Assembly: GCA_035048485.1 (NCBI GenBank)
Contig: CM068592.1
Span: 40,766,045 to 40,830,044, forward strand
DNA: 64,000 bases
From: Pteria penguin
Lineage: Eukaryota; Mollusca; Bivalvia; Pterioida; Pteriidae
Reading direction: 5' to 3'
Positions 11,755 through 24,110 of this stretch are shown piece by piece. The first letter of the stretch is position 1. The number at the start of each line of letters is the position of its first letter. The notes under the pieces were generated by a model. The model ran no database searches. It was not told the DNA's origin and worked only from the letters and a program-made list of their open reading frames with translations. The position numbers and the translations under genes were made by a program.

Positions 11755-12275
11755 ATCACTTGACACGAGGTCATGCTGGAGTATACAAACACCAGGTAAC
11801 TTTTAATCCTTAGTCACGTGACACTAGGACATACTGAAGCGTACAAAAGTCAGAAAACTTGTAATCGTCTGCTACGTGACACGAGGTCATATTGTAACAT
11901 AAAACATCAGATAACTTGTACTCGTTAGTCACATGACACTGTCATACTGTAGATATGCACATATTAAAATTAATTATACTCTGAAGTCATGTGGTATTGT
12001 ACGTATACAAGCACAACATGTTGTCCTCCAGTCACATGACACGATGTCATACTGTACATATACAAATAGTAGACTTTTTGTACTCTTTATTCACGTGACT
12101 CGAGGTGTATACATTAGTACTGGAAGTTACGTAGAATATGGGCACATTGGACGTATAAAAATATTAGATGCGTTGTATTCCAAAATCACGTGACACGTTG
12201 TCATACTATACGTATACATACATTACATCTGTTGTACTCTTTAGTCATGTGACATGAGATTATATTGTACGTATG
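11755..12275. repeat. E-box minisatellite, copy 1
   Basis: About nine degenerate units of roughly 58 bases, each with a variant of GTCACGTGACACGAGGTCAT followed by a TACGTATAC-like stretch. Many units contain the palindromic E-box CACGTG. The second copy is at 15640-16175. Confidence 0.8.
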
Positions 12276-12794
12276 CTAAATATAGAAGAAGCAAATTTTA
12301 GTACACCATAAATAAAGGTTTACTTTGATTTAAAACATGTACTTAATATTCTTAACGCAAAATACGAAAGTAACGGGTATAAGTGACTTTCGCACATACA
12401 ACGATTTCACAAATTAAACACAATTTTATGAATTACTCTAAAATTAAGCAGTATCTGTCTCGTGCATGACTTTGGCCTTAGATGGGTTATTTATCTCTTA
12501 TTGTTAGGTATGTGTTGTAATGAGTTTCTCTTCAAATATATATTCTGTCTTGTTCCATGGTTACGGCAATGAGCATCATTGTAGGGACATATATTGTCGA
12601 AATGATCATATGTTGTGCTTAATTAACACACGTATTATCTTCATACATTGATTGGAGTGAACTTTTTTTTTTAAGTTACCTATTATTATCGTTATTCTTC
12701 TTATTATTATTAATTGTTGTCATCATTGATATTATTATCATTTATATTATTACAAATAATTGTTGTTGTAGCTGTTGTTGAACATACATGGATG

Positions 12795-12962
12795 CATGCA
12801 TGCATCCTTACACACATACATACATACATACATGCATGCATACATACATACATACATACATACATACATACATACATACATACATACATACATACATACA
12901 TACATACATACATACATACATGTATACATACATACATACATACATACGTACATACATAATAC
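12795..12962. repeat. (CATA)n microsatellite, copy 1
   Basis: Nearly pure tetranucleotide array. It opens frames on both strands (Thr-Tyr-Ile-His type peptides), which are artefacts. Confidence 0.97.
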
Positions 12963-13911
12963 ATACAAACGATAATTTGAAAAATCAATTTCAAATGATT
13001 ATATGGGGTATAATATTCGGCTACTTCACACAGCATGTAAACAAATGCTTGCGGATTAGGATAAGGAATATTGATACGTGTTGGACTCTACAACATCGGA
13101 GTACTGGGAGGGAAGCCATACTGAGTTCAAAAGCAATATCATTCAGGAATGTCAATAACATAACATAGATTTACACAGAATGCTTCTTAAATAAGAATAA
13201 TAAAAATAATAGTAAAATAAATCGTTGTTTAATTACAGCAGATTGAAATTACTTGAGAGAGAAAGGTCTCGTAGTTTTTTATTCAAAAAAGAGCTTCAAA
13301 TCACTTTTATGTAATTTTTAGTTCATTATCTGACATTACGTAAATGACTCTACACTCCAGTATTCGTATTTACCCAGTCTTAACAGTCAGATCCAAGATG
13401 AAATAATTTGTTTTTGTAAGGAATTAGGTAAATACTTTTATTCTCAGTGTAACCCCCCCCCCCCCCTACACAATAGAAGTATTGTTGTTTAGTATTGTAA
13501 TAACAATGACAAAGAAAAACATACATCGGTAAGATCAAAACACATTGTTAACTTAATATGGTATTAAAGAGTGTCAAGTAACAAGTGCTTTATCTGTTTT
13601 CTGTTCATTCGACTAGACAGGTACATGTCGGTAGAATATCTTCATGATGGAGTTAATCATTACAAAACCTACACAGTAGAACATTTTAAAAACAATATCA
13701 AGTTTAAAATGTTGTTAAAATGAAGAGTTAGCAGCATGGATGAAAAAAACGTTAACTGTTAGGGGGAAATATGACAAAGTTGTGAGGGCACCAAATCTTA
13801 AGTCCTTTTAAAACACCATGTTACCTTACAAACTATGGTGCATAAATTATTTTGGTAAATGACACATGAGATAAAATACGAAATAAACTTATACTGATGA
13901 TGTACTGCAGC

Positions 13912-13991
13912 GGACATTCACGGAGCCCTGGGCACTAGACGTGAGACCAGTTGCTTGGGAGTAATTATCTCCTGCTTGGCGATGAATGTCC
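13912..13991. repeat. Short inverted-end element, copy 1
   Basis: Bounded by GGACATTC and GAATGTCC as inverted ends, with the shared GTGAGACCAG core inside. Related to 29186-29282 and 40809-40904. The homologous place in the second duplication unit (about 17920-17990) has lost the left end. Confidence 0.5.
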
Positions 13992-14499
13992 AAACCACAA
14001 GTACGACACAGTATATTCCTACACCGGAACATAGATGAATTAGTAATACTGTATAATGGGTATCGTAGCCAATCAAACAAAGTAAATGTCATTTAATGCC
14101 ACCTTGGGTAACTTATCACATGGTATACATCCATTTGCTTTGATTTATTGCTATGATATACATGTATCAATAATGAAAGTAATAACCTGGGGTTCTAACA
14201 ATGATAACCACTCTCTTACAATTGCAATCACATCTATGTAATTGCTATAATATAGGTATACGAAGAGACATTTTCCATGGTGTTTGAATCTCTAAGTTTG
14301 TATTACAATTTGACAAAGAAAAACACTAAAGATTTGATGATTTTAAGGTAATATTATAGAATTAGTTGTATGAAATCATATTAATCAAAATGGAGGACAC
14401 CACCTATTCCTTCATATGGATTACAGTGAAAACAAGATACCATACTTTTGTAAGATGCTCTTTTTAAGGCAAAAGAAAAAGATAAGTAATTTATTTTTA

Positions 14500-14926
14500 A
14501 AAGTTGTTTATTAAAGACCATGTTATCAAGTACTGTACTATTGTCTTCAGCAATAATAACGTCAATTACTTTTGGTCTATCAAAAATTCTAACGAAGTCA
14601 TTGAAAAATTCCGTTTGAGAAATTTTAAGGCAAATAACTTTTCTACTTTTCATTTTCCATACTATACACCTCTCTATCTCATGACTTATTCAAAACCAGA
14701 TTGTTGTCTTTCATACGCTGGTGTTTCAACAGAGAGTCTAAATCATACCTCTGTACTTCAGTTACATCTGGGATTTTCTCTAACAAACAATATGCTAATT
14801 ATAAATACCGGACTTGTACTGAGTTGTGTAATGCCTTTAGATATCTCGATGATATTTTAGTTATCGATAACCCTGAGTTTGAAAACTATATTACTGACAT
14901 TTACCCATCTGGACTTCAACTAGACA
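14500..14926 (+). mobile_element. Family A RT remnant, duplicated
   Basis: Plus-strand pieces of a family A RT in different frames: a stretch equivalent to the palm N-terminal part near 14520-14640, and YLDDILVIDNPEFENYITD near 14840-14900. Frameshifts and a deletion of the MGTNCAPL region show that it is dead. It is cut by the duplication breakpoint at about 14927. Confidence 0.75.
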
Positions 14927-15157
14927 AATCGTTGGAGAAATTTTTTTCAGTTAATAAGATGCAAATTTCATAGAAACAATGACATGCCGATAGCTCTATT
15001 GACCTTAATACAGAAGTGAACTACGGAAATAATGTAAATGCCAGAGAAGTATGCTGGGCTGATGTAGCCCACATCGTTGATTATATTTTCCTTGTAAGTG
15101 GCATAACATTGAGTATATTCACATTAATGTTGTATTTCATTATTTTATTTACGTAAT
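14927..15157 (+). pseudogene. Channel gene 2 3' fragment
   Basis: Corresponds to the last 80 or so codons of the channel gene at 10048-11277, from the end of the cytoplasmic loop through TM4 and the stop. Relative to the source it lacks 10 bases after CCGAT near 14990, which shifts the frame and leads to a TGA within about 30 bases. It has no start, no ligand domain and no pore. The TM4 region is otherwise almost unchanged, so the duplication is recent relative to the divergence of the six paralogues. Confidence 0.9.
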
Positions 15158-15179
15158 TTGATTATTTTAAATTATTTCT

Positions 15180-15390
15180 AGTTATGACCTTTCGTCGTGA
15201 GTTATCTGTTGATCCTTGTTCTCGGAATGGAGGATTATATATGAATGTTTTAATGTGTCCCTTGATTGTGCTGCTTTTTGCGGTGAGTGGGAAGGTGGGC
15301 ATCCGTAAATGGGTAAATCATACAAACTGTCGATCCCTCTAAGTCGGTATCGTAACTACAGTATAATCGAATATTTTTGTAATATCGTTT
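15180..15390 (+). mobile_element. Family A tail, duplicated copy
   Basis: Duplicate of the tail at 11300-11510, but it keeps part of the terminal core (CTAAGTCGGTATCGTAACT) that is deleted in the other copy. Confidence 0.6.
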
Positions 15391-15639
15391 TCTGTGTTTA
15401 TTTCACTATTTTCATGTTTTATGTTCATGTCGTTGCATTGGTGATTTTTGTCACAACTTGGTCACATATCTTCTGTCTTATTGTATAATGCATTAAAATC
15501 ATCGAAATGTGCAAGTATCAACAAAACACATATACAGGTATAACACCAAATGTAAACAACATATAACTGAAAGACGAACAATGTTAAAAGTATTATTATA
15601 ACACGGTACATTTATTAGCGGCATATGTGGTCTGTGGTC

Positions 15640-16175
15640 ACTTGACACGAGGTCATGCTGGAGTATACAATCACCAAGTAACTTTTAATCCTCAGTCACG
15701 TGACACTAGGACATACTGAAGCGTACAAAAATCAGATAACTTGTAATCGTGTGTCACGTGACACGAGGTCATATTGTAACATAAAACATCAGATAACTTG
15801 TACTCGTTAGTCATGTGACACTTTGTCATACTGTAGATATGCAGATATTAAAATTAATTATACTCTGAGCTCATGTGGTATTTTACGTATACAAGCACAA
15901 TATGTTGTACTCCAGTCACGTGACACGATGTCATACTGTACATATACAAAAAGTAGACTTTTTGTACTCTTTATTCACGTGACTCGAGGTGTATACATAA
16001 GTGCGTTGTACTGGAAGTTACGTAGAATATGGGCACATTGTACATATAAAAATATTAAATGCGTTGTATTCCAAAATCACGTGACACGTTGTCATACTGT
16101 ACGCATACATACATACATTACATGTGTTGTACTCTTTAGTCATGTGACATGGGATCATATTGTACGTATGCTAAA
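15640..16175. repeat. E-box minisatellite, copy 2
   Basis: Duplicate of 11755-12275. Units again carry GTCACGTGAC-type palindromes. Confidence 0.8.
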
Positions 16176-16699
16176 TGTAGGGGAAACAAATTTTAGTCCA
16201 CCATCAATAAAGGTTTATTTTGATATAAAACATATACTTAATGGAAAATACGAAAGTAACTGGTGTACGTGACTTTCGCACAAACAACAATTTCACAAAT
16301 TAAATGCAATTTTATGAATTACTCTAAAATTAAGCAGTATCTGTCTCGTGCATGACCTCGGCCTTAGGTGGGTTATTTATCTCTTATTGTTAGGTCCGTG
16401 CGGTAATTAGTTTTTCTTCAAATATATATTCTGTCTTGTTCCATAGTTCCGGCAATGAGTATCATTGTAGGGACATATATTGTCGAAATGATCATATGTT
16501 GTGCTTAATTAACACACGTATTATCTTCATACATTGATTGGAGTGAACTTTTTTTAAAGTTACCTATCATTATCGTTACTCTTCTTATTATTATTAATTG
16601 TTGTCATCATTGATATTATTATCATTTATATTATTACAAATAATTGTTGTTGTAGCTGTTGTTGAACATACATGGATGCATGCATGCATGCATGCATCC

Positions 16700-17010
16700 A
16701 ACCATCCATCCATCCATCCATCCTTACACACATACATACATACATACATACATACATACATACATACATACATACATACATACATACATACATACATACA
16801 CACATACACACACACATACATACATACATACATACATACATACATACATACATACATACATACATACATACATACATACATACATACACACATACACACA
16901 CACACATATACATACATACATACATACATACATACATACATACATACATACATACATACATACATACATACATACATACATACATACATACATACATACA
17001 TACATACATT
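16700..17010. repeat. (CATA)n microsatellite, copy 2
   Basis: The same array as at 12795-12962 but nearly twice as long, with a few CACA and CCAT variants. This accounts for most of the length difference between the duplication units. Confidence 0.97.
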
Positions 17011-18529
17011 AATGATTATATGGGGTATAATATTCGGCTACTTCACACAGCATGTAAACAAATACTTGCGGATTAGGATAAGGAATATTGATACGTGTTG
17101 GACTCTACAACATCGGAGTACTGGGAGGGAAGCCATACTGAGTTCAAAAGCAATATCATTCAGGAATGTCAATAACATAACATAGATTTACACAGAATGC
17201 TTCTTAAATAAGAATAATAAAAATAATAGTAAAATAAATCGTTGTTTAATTACAGCAGATTGAAATTACTTGAGAGAGAAAGGTCTCGTAGTTTTTTATT
17301 CAAAAAAGAGCTTCAAAACACTTTGATGTAATGTTTTGAGTTCATTATCTGACATTACGTAAATGACTTTACACTCCAGTATTCATATTTACCCAGTTTT
17401 AACATTCAGATCCAAGATGAAATAATTTGTTTTTGTAAGGAATTAGGTAAATACTTTTATTCTCAGTGTATCTCCCCTACATAATAGAAGTATTGTTGTT
17501 TAGTATTGTAATAACAATGACAAAGAAGAACATACATCGGTAAGATCAAAACACATTGTTAACTTAATATGGTATTAAAGAGTGTCAAGTAACAAGTGCT
17601 TTATCTGTTTTCTGTTCATTCGACTAGACAGGTACATGTCGGTAGAATATCTTCATGATGGGGTTAATCATTACAAAACCTACACAGTAGAACATTTTTA
17701 AAACAATATCAAGTTTAAAATGTTGTTAAAATGAAGAGTTAGCAGCATGGATGAAAAGAACGTTAACTGTTAGGGGGAAATATGACAAAGTTGTGAGGGC
17801 ACCAAATCTTAAGTATTTTCAAAACACCATGTTACCTTACAAACTATAGTGTATAACCTGTCATGGTAAAAGTCATATGAGATAAAATACCAAATAAACT
17901 TATACTGATGATGTACTGCTAGACCGCTGGACACTAGACGTGAGACCAGTTGCTTGGGAGTAATTATCTCCTGCTTGGCGATGAATGTCCAAACCACAAG
18001 TACGACACAGTATATTCCTACACCGGAACATAGATGAATTAGTAATACTGTATAATGGGTATCGTAGCCAATCAAACAAAGTAAATGTCATTTAAGGCCA
18101 CCTCGGGTAACTTATCACATGGTATACATCCATTTGCTTTGATTTATTGCTATGATATTCTTGCATCAATAATTAAAGTAATAACCTGGGGTTCTAACAA
18201 TGATAACTACTCTCTTACAATTGCATCTATGTAATTGCTATAATATAGGAGACATTTTCCCTGGTGTTTGATTTTTTTTTCATATCGGATCACATGAATC
18301 TCTAAGTTTGTACTACAATTTGACATAGAAACACACTAAAGATTTAATGATGTTACGGTGATATTATAGAATTAGTTGTATGATATTATACATGTGTATT
18401 TATCAAAATGGAGGACACCACCTATTCCTTCGTATGGATTACAGTGAAAACAAAACACCATACTTTTGTAAGATGCTCGTTTTAAGGCAAAAGAAAAAGA
18501 TAAGTAATTTATTTTAAACAGTTGTTTAT

Positions 18530-19095
18530 TAAAGACCATGTTATCAAGTACTGTACTATTGTCTTCAGTATTAATAACGTCAATTACTTTTGGTCTATCA
18601 AAAATTCTAACGAAGTCATTGAAAATTTCGTTTGAGAAATTTTAAGGCAAATAACTTTTCTACTTTTCATTTTTCCATACTATATACCTCTCTACCTCAT
18701 GACTTACTCAAAACCAAATTGTTGTCTCTCATACGCTGGTGTTTCAACAGAGAGTCTAAAATCATACCTCTGTACTTCAGTTACATCTGGGTTTTTCTCT
18801 AACAATCAATATGATAATTATAAATACTGGACCTGTACTGAGTTGTGTAATGCCTTTAGTTATCTCGATGATATTTTAGTTATCGATAACCCTGAGTTTG
18901 AAAACTATATTACTGACATTTATCCACCTGAACTTCAATTAGACAAAGCCAATACTTCCGACCAGGAAACACCATTTTTGGACATAAATATTAAAATTTT
19001 TACAACAATATTAATACCAACATATATGACAACTTTGGATTTCTTATTGTAAATTTCCCTTATCTAGATGGTGATGTCCCCACACTCCCATGATA
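18530..19095 (+). mobile_element. Family A RT remnant, second copy
   Basis: Same remnant as 14500-14926. It continues past the breakpoint with ANTSDQETPFLDINIK and a frameshifted VNFPYLDGDVP region, the order expected for the family. It ends near 19095, where another repeat begins. Confidence 0.75.
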
Positions 19096-19101
19096 TGGTA
19101 T

Positions 19102-19155
19102 CATGCGCGGATACAGTGGGGGGTACCGGGGGTCTGCCCCTTCCCCGACATCCGC
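19102..19155 (+). repeat. Fragment of CATGCGCGGAT fold-back element
   Basis: Begins with CATGCGCGGATACAG, the left end of the complete element at 49547-49737, and continues with a similar G-rich stretch. The right end is missing. Confidence 0.6.
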
Positions 19156-19164
19156 CTTCCACCT

Positions 19165-19930
19165 TCACACTTACTACAATTGGTATGGTTAATGGTTGAC
19201 CGGTTCACCTTCACACTTACAACAATTGGTGTGGTTAATGGTTGACCGGTCCACCTTCACACTTACTACAATTGGTATGGTTAATTACTTGACCGGTCCA
19301 CCTTCACACTTACTATGTACAATTGGTATGGTGAATTGGTTGACCGGTCCACCTTCACACTTACTACAATTGGTATGGTTAATTGGTTGAGCGGTGCACC
19401 TTCACACTTACTACAATTGGTATGGTTAATGGTTGACTGGTCCACCTTCAAACTTACTACAACTGGTATGGTTAATTGGTTGACCGGTCCACCTTCACAC
19501 TTACTACAATTGGTATGGTTAATTGGTTGACCGGTGCACCTTCACACTTACTACAATTGGTATGGTTAATTGGTTGACCGGTCCACCTTCACACTTACTA
19601 CAATTGGTATGGTTAATTGGTTGACCGGTGCACCTTCACACTTACTACAATTGGTATGGTTAATGCTTGACCTGTCCACCTTCACACTTACTACAATTGG
19701 TATGGTTAATGGGTTGACCGGTCCACATTCACACTCACTACAATTGGTATGGTTAATTGGTTGACCGGTCCACCTTCACACTTACTACAATTGGTATGGT
19801 TAATTGGTTGACCGGTCCACCTTCACACTCACTACAATTGGTATGGTTAATGGTTGACTGGTCCACCTTCACACTTACTACAATTGGTATTTAATTGGTT
19901 GACCGGTCCACCTTCACATTTACTACAGTG
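19165..19930. repeat. 47-bp minisatellite, about 16 copies
   Basis: Units of 45-49 bases built on TTGACCGGTCCACCTTCACA and ACTACAATTGGTATGG. Copies are very similar. The open frames across it (repeated MVNWLTGPPSHLLQLVW) are an artefact of the array. Confidence 0.95.
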
Positions 19931-20404
19931 GTAGAACAATTAAAGAGTATACATTAAAAATGCAGAAATTACTTCATATATATAGATCAAAGACTCACAT
20001 ATTACCGAATTCGAGAAGTCCTAAATATACACACTAAAATGTAAAATGTATAGAAAATTTCAATTTAGGGTAGAATTTTCCATAGGAATGTCTATAATTT
20101 TAAGTATTTCATTTTTCCAATCGTCAAAGGCCTATAATTTGACATTTCCGTTCTTGCTTTACAGTAGGTTTTTGGATGGTAATATATACTTTGCTCCTTT
20201 AGTAAAAAGAAAACTTAGTTTAAAATCGGAAATACAATTGAGATCTCCCGTGACAATGTGACCTGCAGGTGGATATACAAATTTAAATTGATAAAATCAA
20301 GAAAGCGGCATTGATTCAGAAATATTAGGATCAGAAATGAAAGCATTGTAATTGAAACAGCTCAATAAGGTAGTATATGGGCAATAGGCAATATTCTCTA
20401 TTGT

Positions 20405-20500
20405 GAAGATGATTATAAAACATATATACCTTTTAATTGTGTGCACCATATGCGCATTTCGACAAGTTATGTCTCTTCAGTGATGCCTCGCGTCTGAATG
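20405..20500 (-). repeat. Dispersed repeat with ATGCGCATTTC core
   Basis: Contains GTGCACCATATGCGCATTTC and a CTCTTCAGTGATG stretch. The reverse complement recurs at about 42500-42580 and a diverged piece at 24560-24610. Class unknown. Confidence 0.5.
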
Positions 20501-20569
20501 GTTGGTCTGATATTATATCTTAGATCTTTATTTTCTTACTTGATTGTAGTTTGTCATAGACAACTAGTT

Positions 20570-20645
20570 GTCAAGCATCCGACTGTCTAACCAACTGAGC
20601 TACCGGAGCTTGGGTAGCTCATTCTGTCAGACGGTCGCATGCATG
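20570..20645 (-). repeat. tRNA-like half, probably SINE-derived
   Basis: Read on the minus strand it begins AGCTCCGGTAGCTCAGTTGG, like the acceptor stem, D-arm and box A of a tRNA. A convincing anticodon arm and TTCGAA box B do not follow, so it is a tRNA-derived fragment and not a tRNA gene. Confidence 0.45.
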
Positions 20646-20686
20646 ACAGCTAGATGATTCAGTATCATAGGTCCCCACTGCGGGAA

Positions 20687-21819
<1,133 letters not shown>

Positions 21820-22008
21820 ACCACGAAGAGGTTGGTTGGTTGGTTGGTTGATTGGTGTTTTACGTCGCTTTCAACAATATTTCAGTTATATTGCGACATG
21901 GAAGCAGGAGGTAACCAACCTCTTAAACATAGTGGCGCAACCCGGGAATCGAACCCGGATAGTCGGCGCCGCAAGTTAAGCGCTTAACCACTACGCACCA
22001 CGAAGAGG
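21820..22008 (-). mobile_element. tRNA-derived SINE with target-site duplication
   Basis: The body is 21832-21996, read on the minus strand. It starts GTAGTGGTTAAGCGC (box A-like), has GGGTTCGATTCCCGGG (box B) and ends with a GTAAAACACCAATC tail and CCAA repeats. Both ends are flanked by the same 12 bases, ACCACGAAGAGG (21820-21831 and 21997-22008), so the insertion is intact and fairly recent. Confidence 0.92.
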
Positions 22009-22069
22009 AGTTATTGGAATAAAGATATGGTGACATCTAGATATTTCAAAAGTGGAGATGATTCATGGA

Positions 22070-22200
22070 AATAACTGACGGCGACAAGACAGGTGGCGGC
22101 GACCAGATAGGTGACGGCATCGGGAGAAGTGATGGCGACCGGAGAGGTGATGGGGTCCGGGTAGATGACGGTGACAAGACATGTGACGGCCATCAAATCG
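22070..22200. repeat. Short GGTGACGG-type imperfect repeat
   Basis: Around seven imperfect copies of an 18-base theme (GGCGACAAGACAGGTGG and variants). The rest of 22010-22817 has no recognisable gene. Confidence 0.55.
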
Positions 22201-22817
22201 TAATGTCGCTCTCTAGAGAATTCATTGGTGATAAAACAAAGACTTTTCAGTTTCATCTACGTTATGCTTTAAAAACTACATATATTGACATAGGGTTTAA
22301 GAATACTGATAATATTCTCTACACATAGGTCTCCGCCAAGACGATATTTAAATCCCTGGATCCAGGATCCGGATTACCTACTGACAAAACAGACAGTAGC
22401 AAAATATTGATAACAAAAGAGACATAATGTGCAGTAATCTGCAAAAGAAATTAGAAAAGAAAAAAATTATGAACCCATTGTGAAATGAGAGCAGGATTAA
22501 ACCTTTTCTTAAATACAAATATAACGGTTGATACTGAAAAGAAGTGGGAAAAATAGACTTTGTATGACAGATACTCACAACAGTCATGTCCAACAGATTA
22601 AAGGTAAACACAAATACGTTATAACATATTCCCTTTTCGGTGATGGAAGATAAAATTTGCCGTCCTGGAAGCATTCCATCTGGATGTTTATGTCATCTGG
22701 TGTCCGCTGACGATGAAGGAATAATACATTTAGCGTATTTGAATACCAAGTCTATTTTAATTGTATCATAAAATAAAAGAATCGTATTTATATTGTTTTA
22801 AACACTTGCAAATTCTG

Positions 22818-24032
22818 CTAAATCAAAACGACAACTAAGTATAATAACACAGCACCAACGCTAAGAATAATGTTACTAAAAAGAAAGAAGTAATCAACTA
22901 TGTCTGCAGCGTCCTCCCAGTTTGTTACTGCTGAATTGTCATTCACATCACGCGTGCTTTTAGCTTCATTGTCCATGTTACTTCCTGTACAATCAGGTGT
23001 GTATTTACTGCCATTTCTACACTTGAAACAGTTAACAATTTTCATCCAGGTTATTGTTACTTCATTTTTCCTGAAGTATACATTTAGGCAGAACATAGTT
23101 TCCAGACATATTAGAGCTGATTGGATCAAGTAGGTCACCAGTAAACACATAAGATATGGTATCGTTTTGGACGTCTTCGGAAGTGAATCGGAAATTATCG
23201 TCATATATACTGCTATAGCCAACAAGATAGTGACGGAGAATCCTACACGCTCTCCGCTCTCTGCCGGAAGTACAAAGACCATGCTGTCCAGAATAACTAA
23301 TAAAATTATTGGAATTAGTAAATTCAAAATATAAAATGTTGATCTTCTTTGCAATTGTAACTGTAAAGAAATTTCGTAGGAATATCCATCAGAACTTAAC
23401 GTCGATGACACATTTGTTTTGACTACATTCCAAATTCCATTTTCTGTAAAATATGTCATTAAAGCCGTATCATTGACAGGAAGAAATTGTACAAGATTAG
23501 CGTATTCAAAATTGATCAGGTTCATAAAACAATTTTGGGTATCGAATGGAAAGATTGTGATATCAATATCGCATGCTGTTCGGAACCTCTTGATGATGAT
23601 CCATTGAACCTGTCCGAAGTTATACACATTTACTCTGGCTCCTTGATTACTAATTGGTTCGGGATCTTGAGCAGTGTTTATCACAAAGATCGAGGGAGTC
23701 CATAACTCGGTCACATCCATCTGTGTTCTGTATTCACCGTTATACTGGTTTATATCCCATTTGAGTGATTCGTCAATCCAGTAAAAGCCAATAAATCCTG
23801 TGGTGGTCATAGTACCGGATGGTTCGTCCAAATCTTCGAGTGACATGATGAAGAAATTGAAATATATAGGTAACGGCCAAGATGTATCTACAACCGGTCG
23901 AACATTGTTGGAATAGTTGGTTAACAACTTAGCATGCAAATCCCTTACTTCTGGAATCGACAATGATGATGCAATCGGCAGAAAAAATATAATCACATCT
24001 ATATAGTTGTGAAATGCAGCTTTCAGGAACAT
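22818..24032 (-). CDS. nAChR-like Cys-loop channel subunit, gene 3
   Basis: Predicted pentameric ligand-gated channel subunit, 404 residues, single exon, starting at a true ATG. The leader is about residues 1-24 (hydrophobic IDVIIFFLPIASS). The extracellular domain shows NYS at 39, conserved LWTPSIFVIN at about 110-119, and Cys154 and Cys168 around FPFD. TM1 is about 233-255, TM2 261-283, TM3 291-314 and TM4 379-401. TM2 starts ESGERVGFSV, and LPKTSKTIPY links it to TM3. Ile occupies the position of the loop A Tyr, Phe that of the loop B Trp, and loop C has GYSYE without cysteines. Thus acetylcholine binding of the classical kind is unlikely. Its TM2 coding tract is almost identical in DNA to that of gene 6. 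It is flanked upstream by a CTTTAAA box. Orthologue and ligand are not identifiable here. Confidence 0.92.
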   Translation of the reverse strand: MFLKAAFHNYIDVIIFFLPIASSLSIPEVRDLHAKLLTNYSNNVRPVVDTSWPLPIYFNFFIMSLEDLDEPSGTMTTTGFIGFYWIDESLKWDINQYNGEYRTQMDVTELWTPSIFVINTAQDPEPISNQGARVNVYNFGQVQWIIIKRFRTACDIDITIFPFDTQNCFMNLINFEYANLVQFLPVNDTALMTYFTENGIWNVVKTNVSSTLSSDGYSYEISLQLQLQRRSTFYILNLLIPIILLVILDSMVFVLPAESGERVGFSVTILLAIAVYMTIISDSLPKTSKTIPYLMCLLVTYLIQSALICLETMFCLNVYFRKNEVTITWMKIVNCFKCRNGSKYTPDCTGSNMDNEAKSTRDVNDNSAVTNWEDAADIVDYFFLFSNIILSVGAVLLYLVVVLI

Positions 24033-24097
24033 CCTGCTTATTTTGTATGCCTCTAATTTTCCATTAGATTCGTCCTTAATACTTGATTTTACTCTGA

Positions 24098-24110
24098 GCT
24101 ATTTAAAGAC
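24098..24110 (-). promoter_or_regulatory. TATA-like box, gene 3
   Basis: On the minus strand GTCTTTAAATAGC lies about 70 bases before the ATG at 24032, at the position and with the sequence type seen in genes 2, 4 and 5. Confidence 0.5.

Larger units (their letters stand above)
11038..14926. repeat. Tandem duplication, unit 1
   Basis: This 3.9-kb block and 14927-18947 are direct copies. They share, in order, the channel gene 2 3' end, a retroelement tail, an E-box minisatellite, a CATA microsatellite, unique sequence and a reverse transcriptase remnant. The junction at about 14927 joins the RT remnant (ACTAGACAAA) to AATCGTTGGAG of the channel gene. Unit lengths differ mainly because the CATA array is longer in unit 2. 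Confidence 0.92.
14927..18947. repeat. Tandem duplication, unit 2
   Basis: Second direct copy of the block at 11038-14926. It starts with the truncated channel gene and ends within the RT remnant, which only here continues beyond the breakpoint (to about 19095), so the RT sequence at the end of this unit marks the original right-hand context. Confidence 0.92.

Noticed and set aside
11755..12275. CRISPR array
   Set aside because: Spacers are not unique, the whole unit is degenerate, and the genome is eukaryotic; these are minisatellites. The same holds for the other arrays.
12710..13168. Thr-Tyr-Ile-His and Tyr-Val-Cys-Met repeat proteins here and at 16594-17185
   Set aside because: Translations of CATA microsatellites on both strands, with no independent coding evidence.
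21832..21996. tRNA gene, also at 25157, 53514 and 52300
   Set aside because: The tRNA-like heads are joined to SINE bodies and tails, and the anticodon arms do not fold as mature tRNAs. I treat them as SINEs.
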